64,000 nt of DNA from Kuschelorhynchus macadamiae (GCA_030620095.1 JAUTXW010000556.1:2501-66500); one strand, 5' to 3'; positions 34,778 to 45,690 are shown, counted from the first letter of the stretch. Notes: generated from the sequence alone by a model not told the origin. Numbers and translations: made by a program.

Positions 34778-35469
34778 CAGTGGGTTGAAAAGATGTGGTC
34801 TTTTTCCCTACATTTTGAAAAACCCTGTGGAACAAACTAGAAATGACAACAATTGCCATTTAAAACCAAGCTATAGACCTACATTCCTTGTTTGATTTAA
34901 CATCTTTATTTTTAGAGGACAAACATTTTTTTTTTCAAAAACTGTGTTTTATTAACCCTTGTATTAGAGATCTGGTCTACTACACATGTCGGTGACTTGA
35001 ATGAAAATAAAATTTAGAAAAATATGTATAGGTTACAATTTTAGGTGAAATAAACAAGACAGGAACATAATAATTTTCCTTGTATACCGGATGTAGTGTA
35101 ATGTTATATTTTTATTGCCATATTACCGTAAAAATCAAACTTTGTAGTTTTTAAGAACATTTTACATTTTATTCTTTTTATTTCGGTCCTTTATTGAAAT
35201 TCTGTCTTATCCCTTGACATGTTTTATTCATATTTTTTGTGCATTAAATTATTGTTAAATATCCAAAATTATGTAGCAAATGTTGACATCACTGACAGGT
35301 ATCAGGTTTGTTTCGTGAACATTTAATTCATTTCCTGGTTTTCTTCTGAATTAAGTCCAGTTTATTAATTCTAAGTGTTTATTTCTTCAGTTTGCAACTG
35401 GTAGTAACCACAAAAAGAGTTGTTTGACGACCAAACGAATGGCCCAATGTAACATATGTCAACCCACTA
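34778..35469. mobile_element. 692-bp TA-flanked element (Tc1/mariner-type MITE candidate)
   Basis: Starts cagtgggttgaaaagatg after TA (34776-34777) and ends catatgtcaacccacta before TA (35470-35471). The termini are inverted repeats of about 11 bp with one mismatch, and the interior has no transposase motif. A TA duplication with such ends is typical of Tc1/mariner-type elements. The Tc1 coding fragment just to the right (35527) lies outside these ends. Confidence 0.6.
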
Positions 35470-35526
35470 TATTTAATGGAAACTTTGTGATGTTCTAGGA
35501 AGTAATTTCCTTGACAGCCAGAATGG

Positions 35527-35830
35527 ATGTTTTTTTTCTTTTCCTATATGTGGAAGTTCTTTAAATCTTTAAACAGCGAAAGGAAAGAGTACATTAATGA
35601 CATTTTGTTCGAGCATGTTGTCCCATCCACTCCCTACATTGGCAGTCGTTTTTTGTTAATGCATGATAATGCAAGAACTCACGTAGTACGCGTCGTAAAT
35701 GAATATTTACATGAGGTAAATAATGAAACTATGGATTGGCCGCCATCCAGATCTCAACCCTATTGAGCATATATGGGAAATGGACAGATGGTGTCACAGC
35801 TGCGGCCCAGCCATTGGCGGAAATGTTGCC
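35527..35830 (+). pseudogene. Tc1-like transposase fragment
   Basis: The frame at 35527-35766 contains YINDILFEHVVPSTPYIG then RFLLMHDNARTHVVRVVNEY (second catalytic Asp) and ETMDWPPSRSQPY. After the stop a frame change gives LNPIEHIWEMDRW, the standard Tc1 block after SPDLNP. The third acidic site is disrupted. The N-terminal half is absent. It differs from the Tc1 relic at 25635-26480. Confidence 0.75.
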
Positions 35831-35839
35831 ATACCTTAA

Positions 35840-37762
35840 TTTATTTCAGTGTAATGTGGTGCGTATGGTGTGATATTGGACTTGGTCTTGTGTGATATGT
35901 CCGAAATTAGTGTTAAGTGTGCGGAAGATTGTCTAGTTAAATGTGATCGTCCTGCGTTGGAAATAACCTTGCCTTGCGATGTGTCTAGTCCTGTATTGGA
36001 GTATGAACATGAGGTATATGATTTTAAGAGATCAGATTTTGTAAGTCTGGCTGCATACTTAGGTAATGTACACTGGGATTCTGTTTTTGAATCTATGAAT
36101 GTAGATAAGAATGTTAGTCTGTTTTACTCAGTTTTGTATAATTTTGTAAATCTGTTTGTACCTTCAATAAAAATTAAAAGCAGATTTAAATTTCCTGTGT
36201 GGTTTGATGATGAATTAAAGCTAAATATACACATGAAACTGGAAGCCCATAAAAGATACAAACAGACTGGAAACTTAAATGATTATAAGATTTTTGGTGA
36301 TCTTAGAGCTAAGTGTAAGATGCAATCCATTGCATGTTATTTAAAATACATTCAAGATATAGAGGAGGGCGTGCAGCAAGATCCAAAAAATTTCTGGAGA
36401 TTTGTTCACAATAGGACAAAAGATGGTGATATTCCAGCAAGAATCATGTATGGCGATCATGTGGCAACAGAGGGGAATAACGTGGCAAATCTCTTTGCAA
36501 GGCATTTCTCTTCTGTCTACACATGTTCATCATCCCAGGGTACCACTTTTAATATGGATAGTAATGCCTGTCTCCATTAGTTCTTGCAGTGTGACAATCT
36601 CTAGTGTGTTGGAAAAACTATATAAAATTGATGTCAGCAAAGGCGCAGGGCCTGATAATATACCTCCTCTACTTCTTAAAAACTGTGCTTTTTCCTTAGC
36701 AAGACCTTTATGGCTCCTGTTCAACCAGTCTTTATGTAGTGGGACTTTTCCAGATGCATGGAAAACATCATATGTTGTGCCAGTTTATAAGAACACGGGA
36801 GATAAATTGAATGTAGAAAATTATCGGCCAATCACCCTGATCTCTCAGATTCCTAAATTGTTAATGATTCAAATTAATTAATGATCACTTAACTTTTGCT
36901 TTTAGAAATGTTAAATCAACAAGACAACATGGGTTTGTGGGTGGTAGGTCGATAACAACAAATCTCCTTGTATATCAGGATACAATATTGCAGGCTTTGG
37001 AGAAAGGTTATTCAGTGGATTCAATATACACTGATTTCTCGAAGGCCTTCGATAGGGTAGACCATAAGATACTGTTAAAGAAACTAGGCAATTACGGATT
37101 GGGAGGTAAGCTCATGGACTGGCTGAATTCATATTTAATCAACAGAAGGCAAATAATTAAAATAAACAATTAATTTTTCTCCCATCCATACTTGGCTACA
37201 TCTGGTGTCCCACAAGGGGCTCATCTTGCACCACTGTTATTTAATTTGTTTATTAACGATGCAGTTAACTGTTTTGAGCACAGCGAAGTATTGCTTTATG
37301 CTGACGATTTAAAGAAATTTAGTTGTATAAACTGTCTAGATTCGTCACAGTGGTTGCAGGATGATCTCCTGAGATTTGAAGTACGGTGTAGGGAAAATAG
37401 AATGAGCTTAAACATTAAAGTATAAGTATATCCAATTTACCAGGAGCGTGTCACCAACTGTGAACACTTACTCTCTTGATGGTAATGAAATTGAATCTGT
37501 CAAGGTAATTCGTGATCTAGGTATCTTGTTTGACCAAAAACTGACTTATGTTGAGCATATTGATCTGTGTTGTAATAAAGCTCATAAAATGTTAGGGTTT
37601 ATTAAAAGACACACTCAAGATTTTAACAATCTGAATGCACTGAAAATGCTCTACATTGGCTTAGTTAGAAGCCACTTGGAGAGTAGTGTTTGTGTTTGGT
37701 GTCCATATTTCGCAATACATGTAAACCGGATTGAGCGCGTCCAAAATAAGTTCCTACGATAT
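35840..37762 (+). pseudogene. Jockey-like LINE ORF2, 5' part, split by a DNA transposon nest
   Basis: Linker and RT of a Jockey-like element in broken frames: FPVWFDDELKLNIHMKLEA, then KNFWRFVHNRTKDG to a stop at 36578. After frame changes come SKGAGPDNIPPLLLKNC, VENYRPITLISQIPKLL, HGFVGGRSITTNLLVYQD, IYTDFSKAFDRVDHKILLKK and TSGVPQGAHLAPLLFNLFIND. VLLYADDLKKFSCI (YADD intact) follows, then IRDLGILFDQKLTYVEHI and NRIERVQNKFLRY. At 37765 a mariner terminus interrupts it. Coding resumes at 41943. The endonuclease domain is missing, so the copy is 5' truncated. Confidence 0.85.
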
Positions 37763-37764
37763 AC

Positions 37765-38440
37765 AGGGTGGCCCATCGAAAACGTACCGCAAGGCATAAC
37801 GGCCAGGGTAATTTTTTTTTTCAAAAAATCCAAAAACACGTCAATTTTGTTTGTGAGGGGGACAACTTTTGCACTTAAAATGATCGCAAAATTTTCAACC
37901 CTCTAAGCGGGGGTGTCATCCCCCAAACTTTTTCAAATGGGAAGAGGGGTCAAGTGGTACCGCAATGAAAAGGGCTTTCTATTCTCTATACATTCCCGCT
38001 TTGGTTTTGAAAATCGGTCAAGTCATTTAGAAAATATGAAGGATTGAAATTTGAAAAACACATTTTTCAAAAAACGCATAAATTGAATTAAATAAAAAAA
38101 AACTTACCGTATTAATGAAGCAAATGCTAAAAATGTTGCCCGTCGACCTCCATACAGTAATACAAATTAGCTTCAAATCGTTCTCGAACATTCTGAAGAA
38201 CTTGAGGGGTCACTTCGCGACAAACGTCAATAATTCGTGTTCGCAGATCTTCTAATGAGGCAAGTGAAGTGCTATACACTTTACTTTTTATGTGTCCCCA
38301 TAGAAAAAAGTCTAAAGGAGTCAAGTCGGGTGACCGGGGAGGCCACTCAATGGCACCCCTTCGTCCTATCCACCGCCCGGGAAAGTTAGTGTTTAAATAA
38401 TTACGCTCATTTTGAGAGTAATGTGGAGGTGCACCGTCTT
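37765..38440 (-). mobile_element. Inverted partial mariner copy with long terminal repeat
   Basis: Reads as the right end of the mariner at 40570-41945 in reverse orientation. From 38440 leftward come the transposase 3' coding part (PPHYSQNE-type, then LTPLDFFLWGHIKSKVYSTS, ending VDGQHF) and the same stop. The same about 300-bp terminal region follows, to cagggtggcccatcgaaaac at 37765. One residue difference (Ser for Pro in KVYST) and a few bases separate it from the other arm, so the two are near-identical inverted copies of about 670 bp. Confidence 0.8.
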
Positions 38441-40214
38441 ACATTCCCGCTTTGGTTTTTATAATGAGGAGGTGAGAAAAAACAGACTTCTAATGAGCTA
38501 TTTGGTCGATGTCACGTGTCACCTAGCAAAGCAAGAATTATCTTTCAGAGGCCATAATGAAAAAAGCGATTCCGTTAGTGCGGTAAATTTTCGGCAAACT
38601 TTTAATCTGTTAATTAAACGTGATAACGAAATACAACAACATTTAAAAAAAATTGGAAATATTTTTTCTGGTTTATCAAAAACTATCCAGAATGATTTGA
38701 TATCCTGTATTTCCGATTACCATGCAGATACAATTCATAGGGAGATAAAAGAGTCGTTGTTTTTTGCAGTGCAAGCTGACGATACTACGGATATTTCTGA
38801 GAAGTCCCAATGTGCGATTTCAATTGGGTACGTTAATAAATACGGTGAAATCAAAGAAAGTTTCTTGGGTTCTCATGACGTTAGCGAAGACAGAACAGCG
38901 GACGCAATGTATGGATTAATTGTTACAGTCATAGGCAATTTCGATTATAAAACAAAATTAGTTGGGCAATGCTACGATGGTGCTAGTGTGATGGCAGGTT
39001 CATTGAATGGTTTGCAAAAAAAAGTTAAAGATGATGCTCCTTTTGCTTTGTTTACGCATTGTAGTGCGCACAGATTGAATTTGGTTTTACAAACTGGTTC
39101 AAAAAATATAAAAAATTGCCGAATTTTTTTCGCAAGTGCGTCCTCGATTCCCGGATTTTTTCATCAGTCTGCAAAACGGACATTTACTTTAGATTCGACG
39201 ATAGGAAAGAGGATTTCTTCCAGTTCAGACACCAGGTGGGCTTCCCGTTCTAAAATCATTCAAATCTTGCACTCTGAATGGGAAGGCCTAAAATTAGTTT
39301 TTTCTAAAATTATTGACGACCAATCATCATCGGCTGAGTCAATAAACGGGGCCAAGGGATATCTTAAATTTATGAACGATTTAGAATTTTCGTTTCTTAC
39401 CGCTGTGTATAAACATATTTTTGACATAACTGACCCCCTTTTCAACTTTCTACAGAAAAAATCATTGGACATCACCTATTGTAAAAAGCAAATATTTATG
39501 GCAAGAGATCGTATCAAGTTATTGAGAAATGAGACAATGTTTAATACAATATTTGAACAAGCCCAAACAAGGATTTTTAATAATAGGGACTCAGGGCAAT
39601 TGTCAAAAAGAATTAAGTTATCGGACACCATTAAAGGCGATGAGCAAAGTTCTTTACGCATTTTATTTTATGAGATAATTGACAATATTGTGACTCAAAT
39701 AGAAGTTAGGTTTGCAGATATGTCTCAGTTATTATATTTTTCTTTAGCGGATTCCTCAAAATTCGAAGAATATAGCAAAAATTTTCCGCTTGAATTTGTG
39801 ACGAATGTGACCAACTTTTATAAAAATTTCTTTGACAAACAAAAATTAATTAATGAGCTTAGTGTAATATATCTCGATGAACAATTTGCATTGCTGAGCG
39901 TCGAGGCAATTTTAAAACATTTCGTAAAAAATGAACTTCAAGAAATATTTCCTGAAAGTTACGAACTTTTTGCGTTAATTGCTACCATACCTATTACAAG
40001 TACCTCAGTGGAAAGACATTTCTCTTGTTTAAAGCGAATAAAAACGTATTCTCGCAATACAATAAAAAATGAACGTTTATCGTCACTTGCGCTAATTTCA
40101 ATAGAAAAAGAGTTGTTCTGCTCCTTACAGAAGGCTGATAACTTTACGGATGTCATAATAAGTAAATTCGCCCTTTTAAAAGATAGGCGGATAAATTTAA
40201 TTTATAAAACTTAG
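38412..40214 (+). CDS. hAT transposase (ZMYM1-like), 600-codon ORF with chimeric start
   Basis: A long uninterrupted frame. The first 17 or so residues come from antisense mariner sequence, so the real protein part begins near LLMSYLVDVTCHLAK. The hAT catalytic core is visible: QADDTTDIS (about residue 121, first Asp), CYDGASVMAG (Asp at about 189), THCSAHRLNL (about 215, the C-x2-H motif) and SDTRWASRSK (Arg-Trp at about 275). Near the C-terminus TSTSVERHFSCLKRIKT carries the catalytic Glu in the dimerisation domain. This is the DUF4371/ZMYM1-like hAT group. The N-terminal zinc finger needed to bind DNA is missing, so the ORF is probably non-functional despite lacking stops. Confidence 0.85.
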   Translation: MRVMWRCTVLHSRFGFYNEEVRKNRLLMSYLVDVTCHLAKQELSFRGHNEKSDSVSAVNFRQTFNLLIKRDNEIQQHLKKIGNIFSGLSKTIQNDLISCISDYHADTIHREIKESLFFAVQADDTTDISEKSQCAISIGYVNKYGEIKESFLGSHDVSEDRTADAMYGLIVTVIGNFDYKTKLVGQCYDGASVMAGSLNGLQKKVKDDAPFALFTHCSAHRLNLVLQTGSKNIKNCRIFFASASSIPGFFHQSAKRTFTLDSTIGKRISSSSDTRWASRSKIIQILHSEWEGLKLVFSKIIDDQSSSAESINGAKGYLKFMNDLEFSFLTAVYKHIFDITDPLFNFLQKKSLDITYCKKQIFMARDRIKLLRNETMFNTIFEQAQTRIFNNRDSGQLSKRIKLSDTIKGDEQSSLRILFYEIIDNIVTQIEVRFADMSQLLYFSLADSSKFEEYSKNFPLEFVTNVTNFYKNFFDKQKLINELSVIYLDEQFALLSVEAILKHFVKNELQEIFPESYELFALIATIPITSTSVERHFSCLKRIKTYSRNTIKNERLSSLALISIEKELFCSLQKADNFTDVIISKFALLKDRRINLIYKT

Positions 40215-40321
40215 TTGTCAGCTAAGTGTGTACGCGGCTTAACGTTTTCTTATAACGTCATTATTCTTGAAATTATTGTGGTTGTCGCCTACCCTAGCCT
40301 AAACACCACGAGCCGCCACTG
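38441..40321 (+). mobile_element. hAT element, 5' truncated, inserted in mariner terminal sequence
   Basis: The right end ...caccacgagccgccactg at 40304-40321 reads in reverse as CAGTGGCGGCTCGTGGT, a common hAT terminus. At the left only tacattcccgctttggtttt (38441-38460, mariner terminal sequence) precedes hAT coding sequence, so the hAT left end and N-terminal zinc finger are lost. After 40321 mariner sequence resumes with gaaaatcggtcaagtcattt, which follows tttggtttt in the other arm. This places the insertion inside the mariner terminal repeat. No clear 8-bp duplication remains. Confidence 0.75.
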
Positions 40322-41945
40322 AAAATCGGTCAAGTCATTTAGAAAATATGAAGGATTGAAATTTAAAATGTTTATTTACAAATTATCAGAGTAAATGATA
40401 AGGATAAATTCCTTCGACCAATTCGCTATTTTTGTCCTGTTATTTTAGATGTTTACTGCTGATTTTAGTGATTTGACATGCCACGATCAGGTGCGGTAGT
40501 TGCTAGATAGCTGTTCTGTAACTTGTGCGTTTAAATTTCTCAATATCATTAAATTTTTTATCAATAATTATGGTGTACTCACTTGCAGAAAAAGTGGAAA
40601 TAATCGAACTTTATTTTAAAAATAATGAATGTGGCAATCGGGTTGCGCAGATATTTAATGAACGACATCCTGAAAAACACCTTTCCGGCAAAATTGTTCG
40701 CGAGTTAGTAGCAAAATTTCGCGAAACTGGATCCCTTATGAATAAAAAGAGGCAGATGGAAAATCCTGTAGTAAATGAAGCTATGGAGGTCTTTGTATTG
40801 GGCCAAGTTGCCATGGATAGTACGCTGAGTACAAGAAAATTAGCCAATGAGACCGGCGTGAATCGTACAAGTGTCCAAAGAATATTGAAAAAACACCATT
40901 TCCACCCGTATAAAATTCAGTTGGTACAAGAACTCAACGAAGACGATTTTGATCGCCGCTTGCAATTTTGTGAAACTATTAGTGAACGAGTGGCCAATAA
41001 TAATAATTTTCTATTCAATGTGTGTTTTTCGGATGAGTGCACTTTCTTTTTGAACGGTGTAGTTAATCGGCATAACTGTCGGTACTGGGCTGAGAACAAC
41101 CCCAGGGTATTTCACGAGGTGCACACACAACATCCTCAGAAATTGAACGTGTGGGCTGGTATTTTTGGAAATTCTATCGTGGGTCCTTTTTTTCTTCCTG
41201 GAACTCTAACAGGTGATATGTACTTAGATTTACTGGAAAATACCATCGACCCAGCCCTAACTGACATCATCGAAAATAATCCTGGATACGTTGAAGCGGA
41301 ACTGATATTTCAACAAGACGGTGCACCTCCACATTACTCTCAAAATGTGCGTAATTATTTAAACACTAACTTTCCCGGGCGGTGGATAGGACGAAGGGGT
41401 GCCATTGAGTGGCCTCCCCGGTCACCCGACTTGACTCCTTTAGACTTTTTTCTATGGGGACACATAAAAAGTAAAGTGTATAGCACTCCACTTGCCTCAT
41501 TAGAAGATCTGCGAACACGAATTATTGACGTTTGTCGCGAAGTGACCCCTCAAGTTCTTCAGAATGTTCGAGAACGATTTGAAGCTAATTTGTATTACTG
41601 TATGGAGGTCGACGGGCAACATTTTCAGCATTTGCTTCATTAATACGGTAAGTTTTTTTTTAGTTAATTCAATGCGTTTTTTGAAAAATGTATTTTTCAA
41701 ATTTCAATCCTTCATATTTTCTAAATGACTTGACCGATTTTCAAAACCAAAGCGGGAATGTATAGAGAATAGAAAGCCCTTGTTTGAAAGTTTGGGGGAT
41801 GACACCCCCGCTTAGAGGGTTGAAAATTTTGCGATCATTTTAAGGGCAAAAGTTGTCCCCCTCACAAACAAAATTGACGGGTTTTTGGATTTTTTGAAAA
41901 AAAAATTACCCTGGCCGTTATGCCTTGCGGTACGTTTTCGATGAT
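40322..41945 (+). mobile_element. mariner-family element with intact transposase, both ends incomplete
   Basis: Begins inside the left terminal repeat (gaaaatcggtcaag), has a short 5' leader, the transposase ORF, and a long right terminal region from 41644 to gcggtacgttttcgatg at 41945. Compared with cagggtggcccatcg at 37765, the outermost about 10 bp of the right end are missing. The terminal region includes tctatacattcccgctttgg and the GC-rich block gggggatgacacccccgctt. The Jockey-like LINE coding sequence resumes immediately after it. Confidence 0.75.
40570..41643 (+). CDS. mariner-family transposase, intact 357-residue ORF
   Basis: The start at 40570 (MVYSLAEKVEII) is preferred over an in-frame Met 15 codons upstream because the homeodomain-like helix-turn-helix begins right there. 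Residues 1-50 form the first HTH. About 80-115 (STRKLANETGVNRTSVQRIL) form the second. The DDE/D catalytic residues appear as Asp155 in CFSDECTFF, Asp250 in IFQQDGAPPHYS and Asp287 in WPPRSPDLTPLDFFLW. The last two are separated by 36 residues, a DDxD arrangement. No stops or frameshifts are present, unlike nearly every other element here. Such proteins cut and paste the element at TA sites. Whether it is active is unknown, and both ends of this copy are damaged. Confidence 0.88.
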   Translation: MVYSLAEKVEIIELYFKNNECGNRVAQIFNERHPEKHLSGKIVRELVAKFRETGSLMNKKRQMENPVVNEAMEVFVLGQVAMDSTLSTRKLANETGVNRTSVQRILKKHHFHPYKIQLVQELNEDDFDRRLQFCETISERVANNNNFLFNVCFSDECTFFLNGVVNRHNCRYWAENNPRVFHEVHTQHPQKLNVWAGIFGNSIVGPFFLPGTLTGDMYLDLLENTIDPALTDIIENNPGYVEAELIFQQDGAPPHYSQNVRNYLNTNFPGRWIGRRGAIEWPPRSPDLTPLDFFLWGHIKSKVYSTPLASLEDLRTRIIDVCREVTPQVLQNVRERFEANLYYCMEVDGQHFQHLLH

Positions 41946-42530
41946 AGCTTTTAAACTTAAGATTCCACTTGAAAATGTCAATTATGAAGATCTTCGAACG
42001 CTAACAGGATTAACTACTTTGTCGCACCGTAGGAATAATTTTGACAAACTCTTTGTTTACAAAGTCATAACTGGTGTGATAAATAGTCCGGAATTGCTTG
42101 CGAGGTTTGGAATTCACGTTCCTGCTCGTTCATTAAGATGCACCACTACTTTGGCCCTGGAACCCCATCGTACTTTGTATGATCAGAATTCCAGTGTGAA
42201 TAGGATGAACGCCAATGCTATTATGCAAATAGCATTGAGCTAGATATATTTAATTGTTCTTTGTATTGTTTAAAACGGACGTTGTAATATTTTTAATTTG
42301 TAAAAGTGCAGTCATTGTGTATGTTTAGTGTTTTTAAGTATTTTAGTCTCTTGACATGGTTATTTTAATACATACATGTTTTTTAAATAACTGATAGTTC
42401 AATGTTATTGAATTATATATAGTTCTGTTTTGACATTGTTTATAATATTTTGTATTTTTTTTTAGTAATGTATAACGAAAATATGATTGGGCAAGTCCCG
42501 TAATAAATAAATAAAAATAAAAAAAAGACA
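41943..42530 (+). pseudogene. Jockey-like LINE, 3' part after the transposon nest
   Basis: Continues the element interrupted at 37762: AFKLKIPLENVNYEDLRTLT then KLFVYKVITGVINSPELLAR, stop at 42241. The 3' UTR ends in aataaataaataaaaataaa at about 42503-42527, the same tail type as the Jockey-like copies at 33005 and 61090. Confidence 0.8.
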
Positions 42531-42839
42531 TTATTGACAGAAAATTGGGACAGCGGCAGCCTTCTCTTGCCTTCCTTCAAGTTTGTTGACAATTGGAATG
42601 AAATTAATCAATTAAAAAATATAAATTTAATTTCAAGTATGCACCGCAGAAGCTTTTTAAAAATATACTGAGATGTTAATAAAATTAACATGTAAAGCTA
42701 TGTGTGTACTTTACTAAATAAAAGAGATATAAAAATAAGTGTAAAAAGAAAATGTTAAATAAAAGCGAGTATGCATGCATATGCCAAATATCATGATTTT
42801 CAGGGTCGTATTTTCGGACCTATAAATAATATTACATTA

Positions 42840-43485
42840 TACCTGATGAACAATGAAAATGATTGTGTTTCTGTCTTGATTACTTCCCTTGGTTCTCCCT
42901 AAGGACTTCCACCCTCCATTGATTGTACATATTCTGAATAGTGTTGGCCATACTAATACAAACACTTATTCTGATGAATACTATTATGAGTTTAGATTGT
43001 CTTAATATGTTCTGGTGAATGACTGTCTTGGCCAGTTTAATTGGGATGAATTACTATTACCACACTCTCTGGATAATATAGTTTACATCTTTTATGATAC
43101 TTTATACTTTACCATTGATGCTATTGTTCCAAAAAAAGAAGGTGTCTCAAAGGAAGTACCCTCGGTGGTTTCAAGCTCACCAAAACATTAAAAACACTGG
43201 ATCACGATTTGACTATGCCAACTATTCCAAGCTTTGTTCAGATTGCAAGTCACTGGCAATATCATGTTATCAAGATTTTGCAGCATTTCCGAGTCTCTCT
43301 TGTTATATGTAAAAGCAAAGAACTACCCACACAAATATATCTCAACGATAAACACTGTTGTTTGGGTCCTAATCTTCCAGACTTGTTTGCAGAATACTTC
43401 CAATCCCTTTATACTGATAGAGACTGCAATGCATCTTGTCTGTCTATCTCTTAGCAGCATAGCTAAAAAACTACATACCTGATGA
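42840..43485 (+). pseudogene. LINE ORF2 fragment: end of endonuclease and linker
   Basis: Short frames include DFHPPLIVHILNSVG (equivalent of the SDHxPL endonuclease motif), then TIDAIVPKKEGVS and PDLFAEYFQSLYTDRDCN, the usual linker before the RT. Several frame breaks. It is truncated before the RT. Confidence 0.55.
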
Positions 43486-43499
43486 TTCTAAATTTTGGT

Positions 43500-44650
43500 C
43501 AAAAATTAAGAATCATATGGGGATGATCTGGTAATATTTTGGTAAAGGTCCAATATGGCGGAACAAAATAGCTGCCTAGTGAAATGAAAAAAAATTACTA
43601 CTAAAAAAATGATTATCCAGTTTACTTCAAATTTTGCACAAAAATCAAGTATTATGTAGAAATCAAATGGCAGAATTTCAGTAAGAATACAAGATCTTTG
43701 GTAAGATCCAGCCTGAAAAAAGGAGTTGTTTACTCTATACTCAAAATAAAATGGATTTGAGCCTCTGAAAAAACACATGTAGTGACATTTTGATATATCA
43801 AGATACATGGCCTTTTTCTGACATCATACATTCAGTCTGTCCAAATCTGGCTGCAATCTCAAACAGTTCTCCCTTCAGGAAATTGCCAAGTAACATTTCA
43901 AGTCATCAGTAAAGCAAATACATTTTGAATATTTAAAGCAACTAGAAATATCATTAATAAAAACATTAAATGAAAGGGCCCTCTTTCATATGGGACCTGA
44001 GGAGTTTTTGATTTCCCATGATCTGTAGTTTACTTTAACAAGCAGTCCTGTCAAGAAGATACCTAATTATCCATTTCAAAAAACATCCATGAATTCCGAT
44101 AGTTTCAGGTTTATTGAACAACATAACATGGTTTACTCTATTGAAAGCCTTGGAGAAGTCTGTGTCCATCCTCATCCAAGGCTCTCGAAAGATTGTCGAC
44201 ATGTCACAAGATTCAGACCAGTGGATCTTTCAGACAAGAAACCAAACTGCTGATCAATTATAACCTGATCCAGCACCAGAGACAAACACTAAATTATCAC
44301 TTTCTCAAAGAGTTTAAGGATGGTACTAAGATTACATACAGATCCATAATTGGCAATATTTGCTTTCTCGCTGGACTTATAAATTGGTGTTATGTATCTA
44401 ACCTTCCAGTAGTCTCAGAAGCAACCTAAGCTCAAAGATCTGTTAAAAATTATATGGAGTGGGCGAGAAAGGACACAACTACATGATTTCAAGAAACACG
44501 GAGGTATACTGTCTGGACCAGGGCCTTTATGAATATTAAGCTTACAAATTTCTGATACATTAAAATTATTAGAAGACAGGCAGACAGACTGACTGCCTGA
44601 ATTAGGAAAATATGTTTTAATTGCATATTGTACATATTGTTCCAATAAAT
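43500..44650 (-). pseudogene. LINE reverse transcriptase relic, minus strand
   Basis: From 44645 leftward: NIHKGPGPDSIPPCFLKSC (motif 0), a stop, then DQQFGFLSERSTGLNLVT (about 44255-44200) and TDFSKAFNRVNHVMLFNKPE (motif A, about 44165-44100). A degraded GVPQGS/YADD region follows with no intact catalytic pair. In the frame ending at 43506, MYLDISKCHYMCFFRGSN is the post-palm LNISKC motif. Multiple stops and shifts. Confidence 0.65.
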
Positions 44651-44654
44651 CACC

Positions 44655-44945
44655 TACAGCTCATTATAAAGAAAACATGGTTTAAGGAATTTCTTCCAAG
44701 AAATTCAACAACCAATTACAATTTATTAATAAGAGTGACAGGGAAGTCAATAGAGAGTACTAACTCCTTAAAACTTCTTGGTTTGCATGTCGATCAGAAG
44801 CTCAGCTGGAGGTGTCATGTTGATCACCTTTGTAAACAAACAAACAAAATAAGCTTTATTGTCATCAGAAAAACATATCTCATTGACAAAGCAACCTTAA
44901 AAATAGAAATGATCTATAATACCTTATGGTATAACTTACACTATG
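44655..44945 (+). pseudogene. LINE RT C-terminal fragment
   Basis: Within the frame at 44621-45004, SIESTNSLKLLGLHVDQKLS and HVDHLCKQTNKISFIVIRKT match the FLGL motif and thumb of a LINE RT. It faces the minus-strand relic on its left tail to tail. Confidence 0.65.
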
Positions 44946-45109
44946 TGAAAAAAGTAAACTATACATTGAAAGGCTTAAAAAATACACACATAAAACATAT
45001 ATAATAATAACAAAACAATAGACAACAATCAATAATTAAAATAAAAACTATACGTCTGTATAATAACAAATGAGTCAATAATACAAAGATTAAAAAAAGA
45101 AAATAAATG

Positions 45110-45690
45110 TTGAGTCAGAAATAGTTAAAATATTATACCTACTATCATAGAGGGTTATCATAAAATTCCTGCAGGTTGTAGTATTGCTTTAACTTAAGAA
45201 TGTTTTTGAGAGTCCGTCTAAAGGACTTTTCACCAGTAATTCATTTTAGGTTTATAGGTAAGTGATTGATAGATAGATCTTAACACTTTTATAAATCAAT
45301 GAGTTTTTAGTTAAAGCAAATTTGGGTATTGGGAGAGGAACGCTTCTACTGTTACGATAAGAACTATGTCTAGAAAAATTCCTAAATTTTTTGTGCATCA
45401 AACAAAAGTCTCCAAAATAAAAAGAGATGAGAGTCAAAATTTCTTCCCATATAAAAAGAGGTTTACAGTGTTCCCTAAACTTAGCTTTACATATGTGCAG
45501 TGAAGTGAACTTTTTTGGAGAACAAATATGGAATTTAGCAATTGGTGGTTACAAAATCCCCAAAAAGCGATCCCATATCTTATGTGACATTCGATTAAAG
45601 AATAATATGCCATCTTAGCCATAGATGAACCTAATGCATTAGAAATTACTCTCACAGCAAACCACCCAGAAGCCACTTTTTAAGAAATTA
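45110..45690 (-). pseudogene. CR1-like LINE 3' fragment, minus strand
   Basis: GWFAVRVISNALGSSMAKMA then SLIECHIRYGIAFWG (45676-45560) is the RT thumb of the CR1-like family. VPLPIPKFALTKNSLIYKSV (45335-45276) and LKNILKLKQYYNLQEFYDNP (about 45220-45160) give the C-terminus. Frameshifts near 45560 and 45435. It is 5' truncated at 45690, where a plus-strand fragment begins. Confidence 0.75.

Noticed and set aside
35527..35830. Tc1 fragment as the transposase of the adjacent 34778-35469 element
   Set aside because: The coding piece lies outside the inverted ends and TA duplication that bound that element.
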